A stretch of 64,000 nucleotides of DNA from Dysgonomonas sp. PF1-14 (GCF_029892965.1 NZ_JARXWN010000013.1:62001-126000), one strand, 5' to 3'. Positions 25,971 through 35,846 are shown, counted from the stretch's first letter. Numbers and translations: made by a program. The notes: generated by a model from the sequence alone, not told the origin.

Positions 25971-26864
25971 TCATACGCTTGTAATTGGCAACAGTACTTC
26001 TGTCAAAAGTTCAGATTCGGCGGTATCATTTGGGCTATTCAGATAATGTTCGAGTATTAACCCATTGTCAAGATGATAACCCTGCGGTATATTCAGCATA
26101 ATGGCTTTATAAAAAGAATCCAATTGATTATATGAACCTTTGTGAGTATATATCGCATATTTTTGAGTGGGTAAAGTCATACATTTAACTTCGTCTGTTA
26201 ATCGGGATTTTATGCGTTTTGTAATAGTCATGCAAGCATAAAAACGGCATTTATTGGCATCAGTTATTCCCGTATCATCGTAGCAGATGCCCCAATATTC
26301 TTCTTTTTCGGGTAAGAGATTATTTGTCGAAGCATAATCATACAACTTGTTCCAACTATCTTCTTCAAAGATAGTTGATGTATAATCTTCATAATTGCCT
26401 ATATAAGAAAGAAATAAAACTGGAGTTTCATGTAAATCGACAATTTTGCTATCAATAACAGGAACATCTTGTATAATAGCTTCCGTCAAAAAATGCGCTT
26501 TATAATTTGCAGGAGTAGTATTCAATTTTTTCCGAAAGACATTATATAGGGCTGTATCATTGGAAAAGCCTATCCGTTCGGCTATTTCAGATTGGGTATA
26601 TTTGCCCTCTTTCAGTAGTTGCAAAGCATATTCGAGCCTTATTCGGTTTTTATATTGACCGACAGTTTCATTTATATAAGCCGGAAAATATACATGTAGA
26701 TTACGTTCGGACATCCCGGATATTTTAGCCAAACTCTCAATACTGGTTTCATTTTCGAAAGCATTGGCATTTGAATTTGTCCAATCGTATTGAATCATCA
26801 TATTGAGATGATGCAGAATTGAGACTATTTGCCCTTTATATTTATTATCAACAGATTCTATCAC
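25971..26864 (-). CDS. AraC-type regulator with GyrI-like effector-binding domain
   Basis: 297 aa. The N-terminal half holds the double AraC HTH (IESLAKISGMSERNLHVYFPAYINE, then LQLLKEGKYTQSEIAERIGFSNDTALYNVFRKKLNTTPANYK). From about residue 135 onward it follows the GyrI/BmrR ligand-binding pattern (VVDLHETPVLFLSYIGNYE ... WGICYDDTGITDANKCRFYACMTI ... YAIYTHKGSYNQLDSFYKAI). Such proteins sense small hydrophobic or cationic compounds. It is divergent from the 203-aa gene next door, with only 12 bp between start codons. Confidence 0.88.
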   Translation of the reverse strand: MIESVDNKYKGQIVSILHHLNMMIQYDWTNSNANAFENETSIESLAKISGMSERNLHVYFPAYINETVGQYKNRIRLEYALQLLKEGKYTQSEIAERIGFSNDTALYNVFRKKLNTTPANYKAHFLTEAIIQDVPVIDSKIVDLHETPVLFLSYIGNYEDYTSTIFEEDSWNKLYDYASTNNLLPEKEEYWGICYDDTGITDANKCRFYACMTITKRIKSRLTDEVKCMTLPTQKYAIYTHKGSYNQLDSFYKAIMLNIPQGYHLDNGLILEHYLNSPNDTAESELLTEVLLPITSV

Positions 26865-26876
26865 AAAAACAAAATT

Positions 26877-27488
26877 ATGAAAAAAGAACCGATAAATAAA
26901 GACGCTTTCGGATATGTCAAATTACATGTATATATACCCGTTAGCGAGGATGAATTTATTACTATTGAAAAATATGTTGCCGAAATGCATAATAGCCTTT
27001 ACCGTAATGACAGTTATGGTGATGCCGACTTAAGGAGATTCGTGTATCAGAAACTTACTGAAGAAAATGTATTCATAGAGCAGTCTAAAGTAGATGCTAT
27101 TGTAAATTCTTTATATGATTATATGTTTGAGAATGGTAGCCTTCTGCCCATTGATTGGGTTGGCAAGTTTAACAAATGGTGTAACTGGAAACAAACTTTA
27201 TCAGAAGCTATATCTGAATTTATTCTTTTCCATGAATACGTGCCAAATGTCATAATAATATCAGAGCATACAAAATCACAGATAGAATTTATCTCACAAA
27301 TGACAGTCAATACAGAATATGAAGACATTAAGAAATTATTAAAATTTCAAATAGACAATTCATTATCTAACAAACGATTTATTCTGCTGTATTTGCCAGA
27401 TGACAATGATGAAGATGATGGTAACCCTGAAACAAAGAGTCCAATAGACGGAAAATTAAAGAGAACATGTATAGTCCCAATTGCATGA
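26877..27488 (+). CDS. Hypothetical protein, 203 aa
   Basis: I chose the ATG at 26877 (MKKEPINKDAFGYVKLHVYIPV) because the longer frame from 26829 would run back over the start of the divergent AraC gene. No known domain was recognised. The protein is acidic, has no signal peptide and ends in a low-complexity Asp/Glu/Asn tail (DDNDEDDGNPETK). It is convergent with the phosphoesterase gene, with 25 bp between stops. Confidence 0.6.
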   Translation: MKKEPINKDAFGYVKLHVYIPVSEDEFITIEKYVAEMHNSLYRNDSYGDADLRRFVYQKLTEENVFIEQSKVDAIVNSLYDYMFENGSLLPIDWVGKFNKWCNWKQTLSEAISEFILFHEYVPNVIIISEHTKSQIEFISQMTVNTEYEDIKKLLKFQIDNSLSNKRFILLYLPDDNDEDDGNPETKSPIDGKLKRTCIVPIA

Positions 27489-27513
27489 TCAAGTCCTAAC
27501 ATCTACACGTTAT

Positions 27514-28149
27514 TCAGCAATTTACATCAAACAATAGGGGCTGATTCACAAGCGAATAATTTTCGTCCAAAATACTGCCATTCATAAATGTTGTATACTC
27601 TTTTTCGCAGACTCCATAGCTCTCGTGTATATGTCCGAACAGATGGTAGGCAGGCTTAATTGATTTTACTTTTCGGAGCAAATCTTCACAGCCGGCATTC
27701 AGCCCGGTTCTTGTTTTGTCGAGCACACCGAATGGAGGACCGTGCGTAATAAGAATATTGGTGTTTTTGGGTATTTTATTCCAATATTTAGCAATTTCAC
27801 TCCCTCTATCTTTGTTGAATGCCCAGTTGAAAAACGTTGGAGTAATGGGAGAACCCCATATATTAATACCCTCAATAGATACGCCTGTGTTACACAGATA
27901 GTAAGTATCTGAAGGAAGCATTTTCTGTATTCTGTTTACTGTTTCATCTTCGAAATAGAAATCATGATTGCCTGCTATAAATATTTTGTAAGGGTAGTTC
28001 AATGCAGAGAACCATCGGATAAAATCTTCCACCTCGTGGTCTTCTCCACGTTTTGAAATATCACCGGCATGAATCAGCATATCTGCCTGGGGCAGATTTT
28101 TCAGTTTACGGTGTTGGCCGTGAGTGTCGGAGAAAAATAGTATTTTCAT
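27514..28149 (-). CDS. Calcineurin-like metallophosphoesterase
   Basis: The 211-aa cytoplasmic enzyme has the full dimetal motif set: FSDTHG (Asp8, His10), HAGDISKRG, IAGNHDFYF, ITHGPP and LFGHIHESYG. It is in the size range of small YfcE-like or Bacteroidota single-domain phosphoesterases. The substrate (phosphodiester or nucleotide) cannot be told from the motifs. It stands alone between the convergent hypothetical gene and the WG-repeat gene, about 40 bp from the latter's stop, and may be transcribed with it. Confidence 0.92.
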   Translation of the reverse strand: MKILFFSDTHGQHRKLKNLPQADMLIHAGDISKRGEDHEVEDFIRWFSALNYPYKIFIAGNHDFYFEDETVNRIQKMLPSDTYYLCNTGVSIEGINIWGSPITPTFFNWAFNKDRGSEIAKYWNKIPKNTNILITHGPPFGVLDKTRTGLNAGCEDLLRKVKSIKPAYHLFGHIHESYGVCEKEYTTFMNGSILDENYSLVNQPLLFDVNC

Positions 28150-28191
28150 TTATAGCAATTTAATTAATTACCTACACTAAATGTAATAGAA

Positions 28192-29610
28192 TCAAAACGG
28201 ACATTCTTCTTGAAATACAGGTTTCCAATCTTTAAAACATACTTCTTTTTGAAGAATACATTTAGAAAAATCTGGAGTCCGACCACAATAATCTTCCCAA
28301 CCCCATCTTCTGTCATCGGCTCTATAATAATTAAAATCCTTATATACAGAGTAATCAAAATCTTGCTCAATTTTCATAATCTCATTCCCTTCTAAATCGA
28401 GGTATCCCCATTTTCCTTTTTTTGCTACGAAAAACAAATTTCCATAAAAAGAACACTCATCATATATGAGAGGAATAATAATTTTTTGAAGATGAAAATC
28501 TAGCACTCCATACTTATATTCCCTTTTTTTGTCAATAGCTACTATCGCCATATTATTGTTTATGATGTGTATATTGCCGTATATGGGAGGTATAATAAAT
28601 TCATTATTTATATTGATAATACCGTATTCTCTTTTTCTCCATAAATCACCTTCCATATAGTCGCAGCCTATGAGAAATATATCCTCTAATTCAGAAGAAC
28701 TCCATAAACAATCATATTGACATTCGATGATAGTATTTCCATCTTTGTCTATTACTCCATATTTCCCATTTTTAACTACACTTATGTATTTATCGTTATC
28801 TCTGTAAGCAAGACCTATAAAATCATATATTGGTAAAGTTATTATTCGGTTTTGTAATCCTTTCAATCCAATAAATTCATCTTTCTCGTAGCAGACTAGT
28901 TCGCTCCAAATTCCTTCCATAAACATGGTATCATCATGACAATTCTCATCAGAATAATCTGCATGATAAAATGGTCCGGATATAACCCGCAATCCCATTG
29001 TGTCTATATAATATTCGTTATTCTCTATTTTTACATAAGCAAAGCCATTTTCGAAGTTTTCTACATAATCATAGGTTGCAGGTATAACTAATTCTAAAGA
29101 GCGGTTGACAAATCCATATTTTCCATTAATACAAACTTTTGCTAAATCATTATAAAAAATATGGGCTTCAAAGGTAGATACTATTCTTTTTTCTGCAATA
29201 GAATAAACAAAACTAAGTTTTACATAACGCTTATATCCGAACTCATTATCTACAGACTTTTCAAGTTGAATAAACTCCTCATTGATAAAACTTACAGAGT
29301 CATATTCTCCAATTATATAAAATGAGCCTTTTTTCCAAAGATACCATTTACTATCTCTCTGTACACACCAAAATTTTTCATCATAACACCATATATTATC
29401 ATAGATAGTCGGTATTATCTCCTTACAACTATCTATATCCAACAATCCATATTTGTCATCTTTAATGACTATAACTACATTGTTGACTGACAAATCGTAC
29501 ATGATGTTCCTACAATAAGTATAAATTATGGGTATTACTTGATTCCCATTCCTATCTACTGCTCCCCATTTGCCGTAGGCAAAGACAGGGTATAAGTTAT
29601 TACTTTTCAT
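28192..29610 (-). CDS. WG-repeat protein, 472 aa
   Basis: At least seven WG-type repeats are visible, spaced about 60-70 residues apart. Examples are GKWGAVDRNGNQVIPIIY (N-terminus), DKYGLLDIDSCKEIIPTIY, GKYGFVNRSLELVIPATY, GKYGVIDKDGNTIIECQY, REYGIININNEFIIPPIY and GKWGYLDLEGNEIMKI. The family forms beta-rich interaction surfaces of unknown function. No signal peptide was seen, so it is probably cytoplasmic. Its start overlaps the stop of the upstream WYL regulator by 4 bp, so the two are translationally coupled. Confidence 0.9.
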   Translation of the reverse strand: MKSNNLYPVFAYGKWGAVDRNGNQVIPIIYTYCRNIMYDLSVNNVVIVIKDDKYGLLDIDSCKEIIPTIYDNIWCYDEKFWCVQRDSKWYLWKKGSFYIIGEYDSVSFINEEFIQLEKSVDNEFGYKRYVKLSFVYSIAEKRIVSTFEAHIFYNDLAKVCINGKYGFVNRSLELVIPATYDYVENFENGFAYVKIENNEYYIDTMGLRVISGPFYHADYSDENCHDDTMFMEGIWSELVCYEKDEFIGLKGLQNRIITLPIYDFIGLAYRDNDKYISVVKNGKYGVIDKDGNTIIECQYDCLWSSSELEDIFLIGCDYMEGDLWRKREYGIININNEFIIPPIYGNIHIINNNMAIVAIDKKREYKYGVLDFHLQKIIIPLIYDECSFYGNLFFVAKKGKWGYLDLEGNEIMKIEQDFDYSVYKDFNYYRADDRRWGWEDYCGRTPDFSKCILQKEVCFKDWKPVFQEECPF

Positions 29611-30560
29611 TCCTTACCGTCGATGTATTTATCTTTCATGTTTTCTACTTCCCTTTTCATCTCCTCTCTCAACCACTCGGGAGACAGTAGTTCTATATAT
29701 GAACCATGCGACAACAACTCCTGTTGAAAGTCAAAAGTCGGTCTGATATAATAGCTGAATATGGAATAATCGGCAGAATTTTCTTCCTCTTTTTGCGAAT
29801 GATGCAGGGGTAACGACCGGATATAACGATTCTGATTAGCATAGACTTTAATCAACACTTTTTCCGTCTTTTTGTCGTCATCAGCTATAACTCCGAAGCA
29901 ATCAGCAAAAAATAATTCTCCGTCAAAATCGGTAGGCAGCACGAATTTGTTATCCGTTATTGTCATAGCCTTTATTCTATCCAAAGCATAGATGAATATA
30001 CGGTCTTTGCCCGGACTGTATGCGACAACGTACCACCGCTGTTTGAATATCTTTACACAATAGGGATATACCTCGAACGTGTAGGCTGTATCATACCAGA
30101 AGCTCTGATAAGTTATCTCTAAAGACAAACTGTCTCTCATGGCCTCGATGATAGGTGTCAGGTACATTTGTCCCGATGGTATTTGCTCAAAAAGGATTCG
30201 CTGTTTGAGTCTATGGCTTTCATTTATCAGATTATTGACTGCAAATGTATTCAACAGCCAACTTCGCACACCACCACGTTCCATGTCTTCCGAGTTTTCT
30301 ATATAGTACTTATAGCCGTTTCGTTTATCGCATTCGATGATAATATCGAACATTTGCTCTATGGCTTTGCGATGATTGTGAAATGTCCGCAGCGGAATAT
30401 CTTCTTCGCCGAGATTGAGGGATGAGCGCTGCCAGCATTTGTTGATCTCCTCGAAAGTGATTTGTCCTCTTCGATAGATTGTATCTACTAACCATACATA
30501 GCGGTTGAAAAGGTTGGAGGTTGAGTCCTTACTAGTTTTTTTCATATCATTATTTTTCAT
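29607..30560 (-). CDS. WYL-domain transcriptional regulator
   Basis: 317 aa. The N-terminal ~80 residues look like a winged HTH (GQITFEEINKCWQRSS ... LPLRTFHNHRKAIEQMF in outline). The WYL domain is centred on FKQRWYVVAYSPGKDRIFIYALDRI (about residues 170-195), followed by a WCX-like C-terminal part ending LLSPEWLREEMKREVENM. WYL regulators often control defence, DNA-damage or mobile-element genes and bind nucleic-acid ligands. Its 4-bp overlap with the WG-repeat gene makes that protein its closest partner. Confidence 0.85.
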   Translation of the reverse strand: MKNNDMKKTSKDSTSNLFNRYVWLVDTIYRRGQITFEEINKCWQRSSLNLGEEDIPLRTFHNHRKAIEQMFDIIIECDKRNGYKYYIENSEDMERGGVRSWLLNTFAVNNLINESHRLKQRILFEQIPSGQMYLTPIIEAMRDSLSLEITYQSFWYDTAYTFEVYPYCVKIFKQRWYVVAYSPGKDRIFIYALDRIKAMTITDNKFVLPTDFDGELFFADCFGVIADDDKKTEKVLIKVYANQNRYIRSLPLHHSQKEEENSADYSIFSYYIRPTFDFQQELLSHGSYIELLSPEWLREEMKREVENMKDKYIDGKE

Positions 30561-30663
30561 AAAGATACAATATGCTTATGCCAAATAATAGCACACGCAA
30601 GGTAAAGGTCTAAAAAAACTGCCCGATGATGGCAGTTTCTTACAATGAAGTGACTTGGACTGT

Positions 30664-31707
30664 TTACGAATAAATGCTCTCTAGTTCAGAAATCATTACA
30701 GCTAACTCTGAAATAATATTTTCTGAAATCTCTTTTGGATTGGAGCCTTTAAAGCTACTAAGTTTTTTTGTGCCAAGCCAAATCAGGTTGCCTTTATCAT
30801 TGATATAAGGGGGAAAATTGTATTTTTTCAATATTCCATCTATTTCAGGCTTCTTTTCAGCAGTCTTTATTTCTTTGTTCAAATGACGGATGGCAATATA
30901 TCCACCTCCTGTATGTGTAACAGTTAGCGATAACTGTTCATTTGCAATAACGAATCTGTTATTCTTTTTTTGATGATATGCCCATTCCTTTTCTAACTCT
31001 TTTACACATAGCTCAACGGTTTTTTCGTTCTCCTCTTTTGATGGATTCGTATTTGTCCCTGTTGTTATTCCATCCCATTTTTTATCTTGGTTATAGAAAT
31101 CATGCAGGATTTTAATTACGTTCCTATTCGTTTTATACCTCATTTGCAAATAACGGGGATGATAGAAAAAATTATCATCAAAGTTGTCATTCAGATATGG
31201 TTGTTTGGATAATCCTTCAAAAGCCTTTTTAGCAATATGTTTTAATTGCCCTTTCCCTGTGCTTCCCCAGCCAAAGTACACGGGCATCTTGCCTATTTTG
31301 GCAATATCTTCTTTAAGACTTGTTATATTCGGGTTCGATGTGGTTTTTAATCGTTCAAATGCTTCTAATGCTTTGGATAAATTTTCATTACGCAGATTGA
31401 ATAAGTTGAATAACTGAATAACACCATTTAAAGGTTTGCTTTGTTCAATAAATTGTCCGTTAAACAATTTTTCTATCTGTCCCATGGTCGGATCAACAGA
31501 AAATTCTTTCCACGATTCAGGATTAACGGAGTTGAATGCTAGTAATTTCTTTAACACATCCGGCTTAGGCGTATCTCGAGGTGCAGCACTTCCCGGATTT
31601 ATCAAAATTATAGAACCTATCAAATCCCAACTATCTCCGAACTGAAGAATAGTATCTCTCCTAAATCCTAATCCATTCTCTTCAAAATAACGCGCGTAAA
31701 CTTTCAT
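30664..31707 (-). CDS. DUF1643-like protein
   Basis: 347 aa. The pattern SIILINPGSAAPRDT ... FSVDPTMGQIEKLF ... GVIQLFNLFNLRN ... VYFGWGSTGKGQ follows the DUF1643 order (an IMLNPS-type motif, DPT, a NLF motif, then an aWG motif). DUF1643 has no established biochemical role. The ~120 C-terminal residues are extra and unrecognised. There is no signal peptide. It stands alone, 30 bp downstream of the 67-aa gene on the same strand. Confidence 0.55.
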   Translation of the reverse strand: MKVYARYFEENGLGFRRDTILQFGDSWDLIGSIILINPGSAAPRDTPKPDVLKKLLAFNSVNPESWKEFSVDPTMGQIEKLFNGQFIEQSKPLNGVIQLFNLFNLRNENLSKALEAFERLKTTSNPNITSLKEDIAKIGKMPVYFGWGSTGKGQLKHIAKKAFEGLSKQPYLNDNFDDNFFYHPRYLQMRYKTNRNVIKILHDFYNQDKKWDGITTGTNTNPSKEENEKTVELCVKELEKEWAYHQKKNNRFVIANEQLSLTVTHTGGGYIAIRHLNKEIKTAEKKPEIDGILKKYNFPPYINDKGNLIWLGTKKLSSFKGSNPKEISENIISELAVMISELESIYS

Positions 31708-31733
31708 TTTTCAAATATTTGTTTTTAGAAAAG

Positions 31734-31937
31734 TCAATTCATTTGTACTATATCAAAATAAATATCATTACAACTCGATTCATTAATGTTGAATTTGTAT
31801 TTTTCATTGAATGCACTTGCTATTTCTCGGTAGTTAGGCCTAGCATTAGTTCCTGTCTTTACAATTTCTACCCACATTCCCGCTGCAATTTTATTAGCAA
31901 GACTCTGTTTTGCTGTTACTTTCCATAAATAAACCAT
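31734..31937 (-). CDS. Small hypothetical protein, 67 aa
   Basis: The compact soluble protein has a recognisable conserved-looking middle (GMWVEIVKTGTNARPNYREIASAFNEKY) and ends SCNDIYFDIVQMN. I recall similar short orphan proteins in Bacteroidota but know no function. It lies between the lipoprotein gene (12 bp upstream) and the DUF1643-like gene on the same strand. Confidence 0.6.
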   Translation of the reverse strand: MVYLWKVTAKQSLANKIAAGMWVEIVKTGTNARPNYREIASAFNEKYKFNINESSCNDIYFDIVQMN

Positions 31938-31949
31938 AATATTTTTCTT

Positions 31950-32663
31950 TTAATATGTCAATCTATATTCTATTGTATCATATTCGTCAGTCAGAAACAT
32001 TTTAAAAGGATATTTATCTGTTCCATATTCATATGAATATTGCTCTTCAATCGATCCCTTGTAAGACGAATTCAGTATATTGTTAGCTCCTGCATAATTT
32101 TCCATAAAGTCGTAATACTCGTAAAGATAGTTTAAAAACCAAAAAGGAACTCTGGTCGTAGAATAAAAAGATGGATTAATGTCGTAACTCAACTTATCCG
32201 ACCTGTATGATGTGGATGTGATATTTCCTCTATCATCATAGTTGTATGTTATGGTACGATTGCCAATCAATTTCAGTAAGGTATTAGCAAAAGTATTAAT
32301 CACTAAAACATCATTTACTTTTCCTCTGAATTGATCTTCACCGGATATAAATACGGAATCATTTTTGTATCTAAAATCCAAGGTTACATATAGTTTAGGG
32401 TCATATATTTGTATTCTGCTGATTGATTCCCCGTCATAGCTTATTGTCATTTTTTCTTGCAGGCCTTCTTCATCACCGTCTTCGATGGAGATCAGTTTTC
32501 CTCCCGAATTGTAAGAGAATAACTTGTAATCGCCATCGCCGTTCATTTCCTCTATCTTTGTAAGGCATTTCATCCCCGAGATATCATTATTAGCATCATC
32601 ACTACAAGAAAGCATTAATCCTGAAAATAAAATAAATAGTCCCAACAAATAATTAATTTTCAT
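31950..32663 (-). CDS. Hypothetical lipoprotein, 237 aa
   Basis: A strong lipobox (LLGLFILFSGLMLSC; lipidated Cys about residue 20) is followed by an acidic spacer (SDDANND). The remainder is beta-rich (KLFSYNSGGKLISIEDG ... MTISYDGESISRIQIYD ... YNDRG-like segments). This recalls the YD-like or DUF4595 lipoproteins of Bacteroidales, which are of unknown function. It is the first gene of a short minus-strand group. Confidence 0.7.
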   Translation of the reverse strand: MKINYLLGLFILFSGLMLSCSDDANNDISGMKCLTKIEEMNGDGDYKLFSYNSGGKLISIEDGDEEGLQEKMTISYDGESISRIQIYDPKLYVTLDFRYKNDSVFISGEDQFRGKVNDVLVINTFANTLLKLIGNRTITYNYDDRGNITSTSYRSDKLSYDINPSFYSTTRVPFWFLNYLYEYYDFMENYAGANNILNSSYKGSIEEQYSYEYGTDKYPFKMFLTDEYDTIEYRLTY

Positions 32664-32832
32664 TTTATAATATTTTTTGCCCCTCAGTTCCTTAAAGGAG
32701 CTTTTAATAGATCAAGAAAGCGTGGAACTGTACGCCTATTGTTATTTGCTGATACAAAAATAGAATTGGGATATGCCAAACTGTGACACATCCTAATTGG
32801 AAAATAAAGTTTATTTATTTTTAGTATTCCAT

Positions 32833-33365
32833 TTATTCTATATCCGGTATTTTATTAACCGCATCCCTTTTCTTCTCATCTAATATTCGTGCATAAATTT
32901 GAGTTGTTTTTAATTCTTTATGCCCCAGCAATTTCGATACTGTATAGATTTCAGTACCTAAGTTTAACTGCATCACTGCAAATGTATGTCGTCCGCAGTG
33001 AAATGTTATGTCTTTCAATATCCCTGCTCTCATACACCATTTCTCTAATGCCTGATTGTGTCATGCTGAATATTTAAGCCCTAAGAAAACCCTATCTTCG
33101 GGATTACCTCTTTCTCCTAAATAGCGAGTGCCTGATCCGATATGTCTAAATATTCAAAGCCTTTCGTTTTCTTTTGACGAAAAACAATTCGAGTATGCCC
33201 ATCCATCTCTTGTACTTCTCCCCAAGTTAGCTTTTGTATATCGCTCCAGCGCATACCGGTAAGACAATAGAAGATTTGAAATTTATCCGTTGAATAACAG
33301 ATAATTAAGGAAGTGAAAGTCAACAATGGGTAACGATATAGAAACGAGCGAAACTCTTTGGTCTG
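32833..33365 (-). pseudogene. Tyrosine recombinase (integrase) remnant 1
   Basis: Reading leftward, the remnant starts near KPKQTKEFRSFLYRYP (about 33365). It continues through the catalytic-domain start FYCLTGMRWSDIQKLTWGEVQ and ends with HCGRHTFAVMQLNLG, LLGHKELKTTQIYARI and a stop at 32833. It is broken at least twice. The frame shifts at about 33117-33125 (before LGERGNPEDRVFLGLKYSA), and an in-frame TGA at 33061-33063 falls where YSAWHN-type sequence is expected. The N-terminal arm and core-binding domains are missing. The catalytic R, HxxR, H and Tyr can still be read. Confidence 0.8.
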
Positions 33366-33524
33366 CTTTGGTTTACCATTGTTTCAAATAACTATGTTCC
33401 AAAGATAGAAGTTTATTTCTAAATACCATAGAATAATAGATTATATGCTGATTTAAAGCAATGAAGAAAATATTCCACAACCGTTTAATTAACCCTAAAT
33501 ACAATAATAAAAAAATAATTCAAA

Positions 33525-33611
33525 ATGAAATTAAAAAATAGAACATTGCCGTATTTAATCCGTTATCTTTATGCTGACTCTCAAAAGGTCGAAACGGAAT
33601 TAATATGTTAG
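33525..33611 (+). CDS. Short upstream ORF overlapping the AraC start
   Basis: A 28-codon ORF (starting MKLKNRTLPYLIRYLY) ends at TAG 33609-33611 and overlaps the next start as ATGTTAG. Overlap of this type suggests translational coupling or a leader peptide. It could equally be chance. Confidence 0.3.
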   Translation: MKLKNRTLPYLIRYLYADSQKVETELIC

Positions 33612-34576
33612 ATATGAAATTTTTAGGATTAATCCCAACTAATGAATGGCTAAAGTCAATCGCACAATTTTTCGAATCTCCGATTGAAGGGAATCGGGTT
33701 AATATAAGTCCGATACATGGCAAAGGATATATTGAGGTGCAAAAAATAGAAGAAGGTATAGACTTGGTTTTGACAGATGTTGTATTAAATAAAAACATAT
33801 GTATTCATAGGGACAAATCCGACAATAAAGGAATAACAATAAAGTATCTGATTCATACTCCTACCAGCTTTCTTGTTGTAAAAGACGGGAATGAAAAAAT
33901 GACAATTATGGATGGGATTTATGTCTCAACCTCGCATTCTTTTGATACAAACTACATAAAGGCAGGGTATCGATTTCAGGTATTATCCGTCATCCTATCG
34001 TCTGACTGGATACAAAGACGCCATAACGATAATTCGTTAATTCTTAATAGTAATACCATAAAACATCCTTTTTTTATCTTCGAGAAAATAAGTCCTAACA
34101 TAGAACAGCTTGCAAAAAAACTGTTTGTTATCAATGAATCGGATTCTTTGTACAAAGATTTATTATTCAATTCTTCTGCAGCAGAACTTTTGGCAAAAAC
34201 ATTTTCTTTGTTTGATTACAGGAAAAATACTCCTTTAAAAGAAGTGGTCAAGAATCAATATGATATAAACCTTTTATTTGAAATTCGGGAAAAGCTCACT
34301 GTAAACCTTGAATATGGATGTCCCACTATACAATCTCTGTCAGAAGAATTCGGAATAAGCCCAACGAAATTGAAGACCAATTTTAAAATAGTTTTTGGAA
34401 AACCAATTTTCCAATACTTTCAGCAAGAGCGGATGGAGTTGGCAAAAAAAATGATTGAAAGCGGGAACTCCATTGCCGATGTAGGGTATAAGATAGGATA
34501 TAATAACTTGAGTAAATTCTCATCAGCCTACAAAAAGCAATTCGGCTTCAATCCGAAAGAAACTCTATTAACTTGA
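33605..34576 (+). CDS. AraC-family transcriptional regulator
   Basis: 323 aa. The N-terminal ~210 residues form an unrecognised sensor-like domain. The C-terminal 100 residues carry the double HTH: PTIQSLSEEFGISPTKLKTNFKIVFGKPIFQYFQQERM and KKMIESGNSIADVGYKIGYNNLSKFSSAYKKQFGFNPKE. The overall plan resembles PchR-like siderophore regulators, which would fit the TonB-dependent receptor about 1.3 kb away, but that link is inference. The ORF is intact in a neighbourhood of broken genes. Confidence 0.85.
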   Translation: MLDMKFLGLIPTNEWLKSIAQFFESPIEGNRVNISPIHGKGYIEVQKIEEGIDLVLTDVVLNKNICIHRDKSDNKGITIKYLIHTPTSFLVVKDGNEKMTIMDGIYVSTSHSFDTNYIKAGYRFQVLSVILSSDWIQRRHNDNSLILNSNTIKHPFFIFEKISPNIEQLAKKLFVINESDSLYKDLLFNSSAAELLAKTFSLFDYRKNTPLKEVVKNQYDINLLFEIREKLTVNLEYGCPTIQSLSEEFGISPTKLKTNFKIVFGKPIFQYFQQERMELAKKMIESGNSIADVGYKIGYNNLSKFSSAYKKQFGFNPKETLLT

Positions 34577-34971
34577 TTTTATCCTCAATATAAATAACTT
34601 ATCTTCGCTATGATGTATTAGTAATACAGAATATTGCGAGCCGTATGTTGGTTTTGGGATTTATGGTTTAGCTCAAAATGAACATTTTTCTCCAACTTTT
34701 TTCAAAAATTTGCGCAATAATGTTTCTATTACTATTTTAGATTCTCCGTAGCTATCATTATATTCGTTTGTCAGGAAAACGGTTTGTTTTCTTTTCTGTA
34801 TAAGTGTTGGAGAAAGATCGTTATACATCCTTCCCCGAAAGCATTTCTTAAAAAAAGTCTTTATCTCCCATGTTGTTAAACACTTTAATATAAAACTCGT
34901 TATTGATGTGAATAATGAATTCCGGAACAGGCAGACAAAGCCATCGGATATTGTTTCCCCAGAATATTATC
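34577..34971. other. Gap with one weak minus-strand ORF
   Basis: This 395-bp gap holds a 51-codon minus-strand ORF at 34673-34828 (start MYNDLSPTLIQKRKQTVF) with no recognised family. The frame stays open upstream into KKCFRGR without a start, so it may be the tail of a lost gene. Nothing else was seen. Confidence 0.3.
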
Positions 34972-35481
34972 TTAACTCAATTCTATTTCAAAATAGCAAA
35001 CCTCTGCATTATGATAATGCAAAGGTAATGCTTTGGCGTCCTGAAGTTTTTTTATGCCTAAAAATTGAAAGCCACATTTTTCATAATGACAGATTAATCT
35101 CTCATTTCTTCCACAAGTATCCATTCTAATAAACTTCTTATTTTGCCCCTTAACAAACTCTGTAGCCCAATCAACAATTATTTTCACAAAGTTATTACCT
35201 CTGAAGTCGGGATTTGTAGCTATTCTATGGATGTAAATAGCAGAAAGAGCATCGTCATTTTCCCAAATTACAGGGTCACTATATGTTATTGCCCAGATAC
35301 AGGCAATTCTATCTTCAATTATCAGTTTAAATTGTCTGTTCTCAATAACCTCTGTAAAAATAAGCTCTTGGTCGAATATCGGCCATTGATTCCCCGGAAA
35401 CATTATTTTCTGAAAATCAGTAGCTAATTTATAAAGCCTGAAAATTTCTGTAATATCTTCCGTTTTACTATTCGTTATCAT
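34972..35481 (-). CDS. GNAT-family N-acetyltransferase
   Basis: 169 aa. The acetyl-CoA-binding region is YIHRIATNPDFRGNNFVKIIVDWATEFV (about residues 92-120, a variant of RxxGxG/A), followed by MDTCGRNERLICHYEKCGFQFLG, typical of GNAT strand beta-5 and the final helix. The substrate is unknown. It stands alone, with 395 bp and 365 bp of non-coding sequence on its two sides; the latter (35482-35846) holds nothing that I recognise. Confidence 0.85.
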   Translation of the reverse strand: MITNSKTEDITEIFRLYKLATDFQKIMFPGNQWPIFDQELIFTEVIENRQFKLIIEDRIACIWAITYSDPVIWENDDALSAIYIHRIATNPDFRGNNFVKIIVDWATEFVKGQNKKFIRMDTCGRNERLICHYEKCGFQFLGIKKLQDAKALPLHYHNAEVCYFEIELS

Positions 35482-35846
35482 TATTTTTCAATGTTTATAA
35501 CCCCAATAGGTCGCTTAGTATCCGCAAAAATACTAAATTTACGATATCGGAAATCTTATCTTAAAGCCTTTCTTTTGTTTATCATAAAATCAAATGAGAA
35601 ACGAACCTATATCTTGCTCATACTCCGAAAACTGCTGAAATGTTTTTCAATAAACCGTACAACATCAGATTCTTTATAAATATGTTTTGTGAGATATCAT
35701 CTGATAAAGAAATTTCTCAGTATAAGTAAAAGACCGATTTGTCTTCATTTGTCCGAAAGGGATAGGATATAGTCTGTATGGGCTGAAAGCTTATTCCTCA
35801 TTTACGTTCTTTTGCATTGTAAATCATTAAGAGCAAAAAGACGTAT

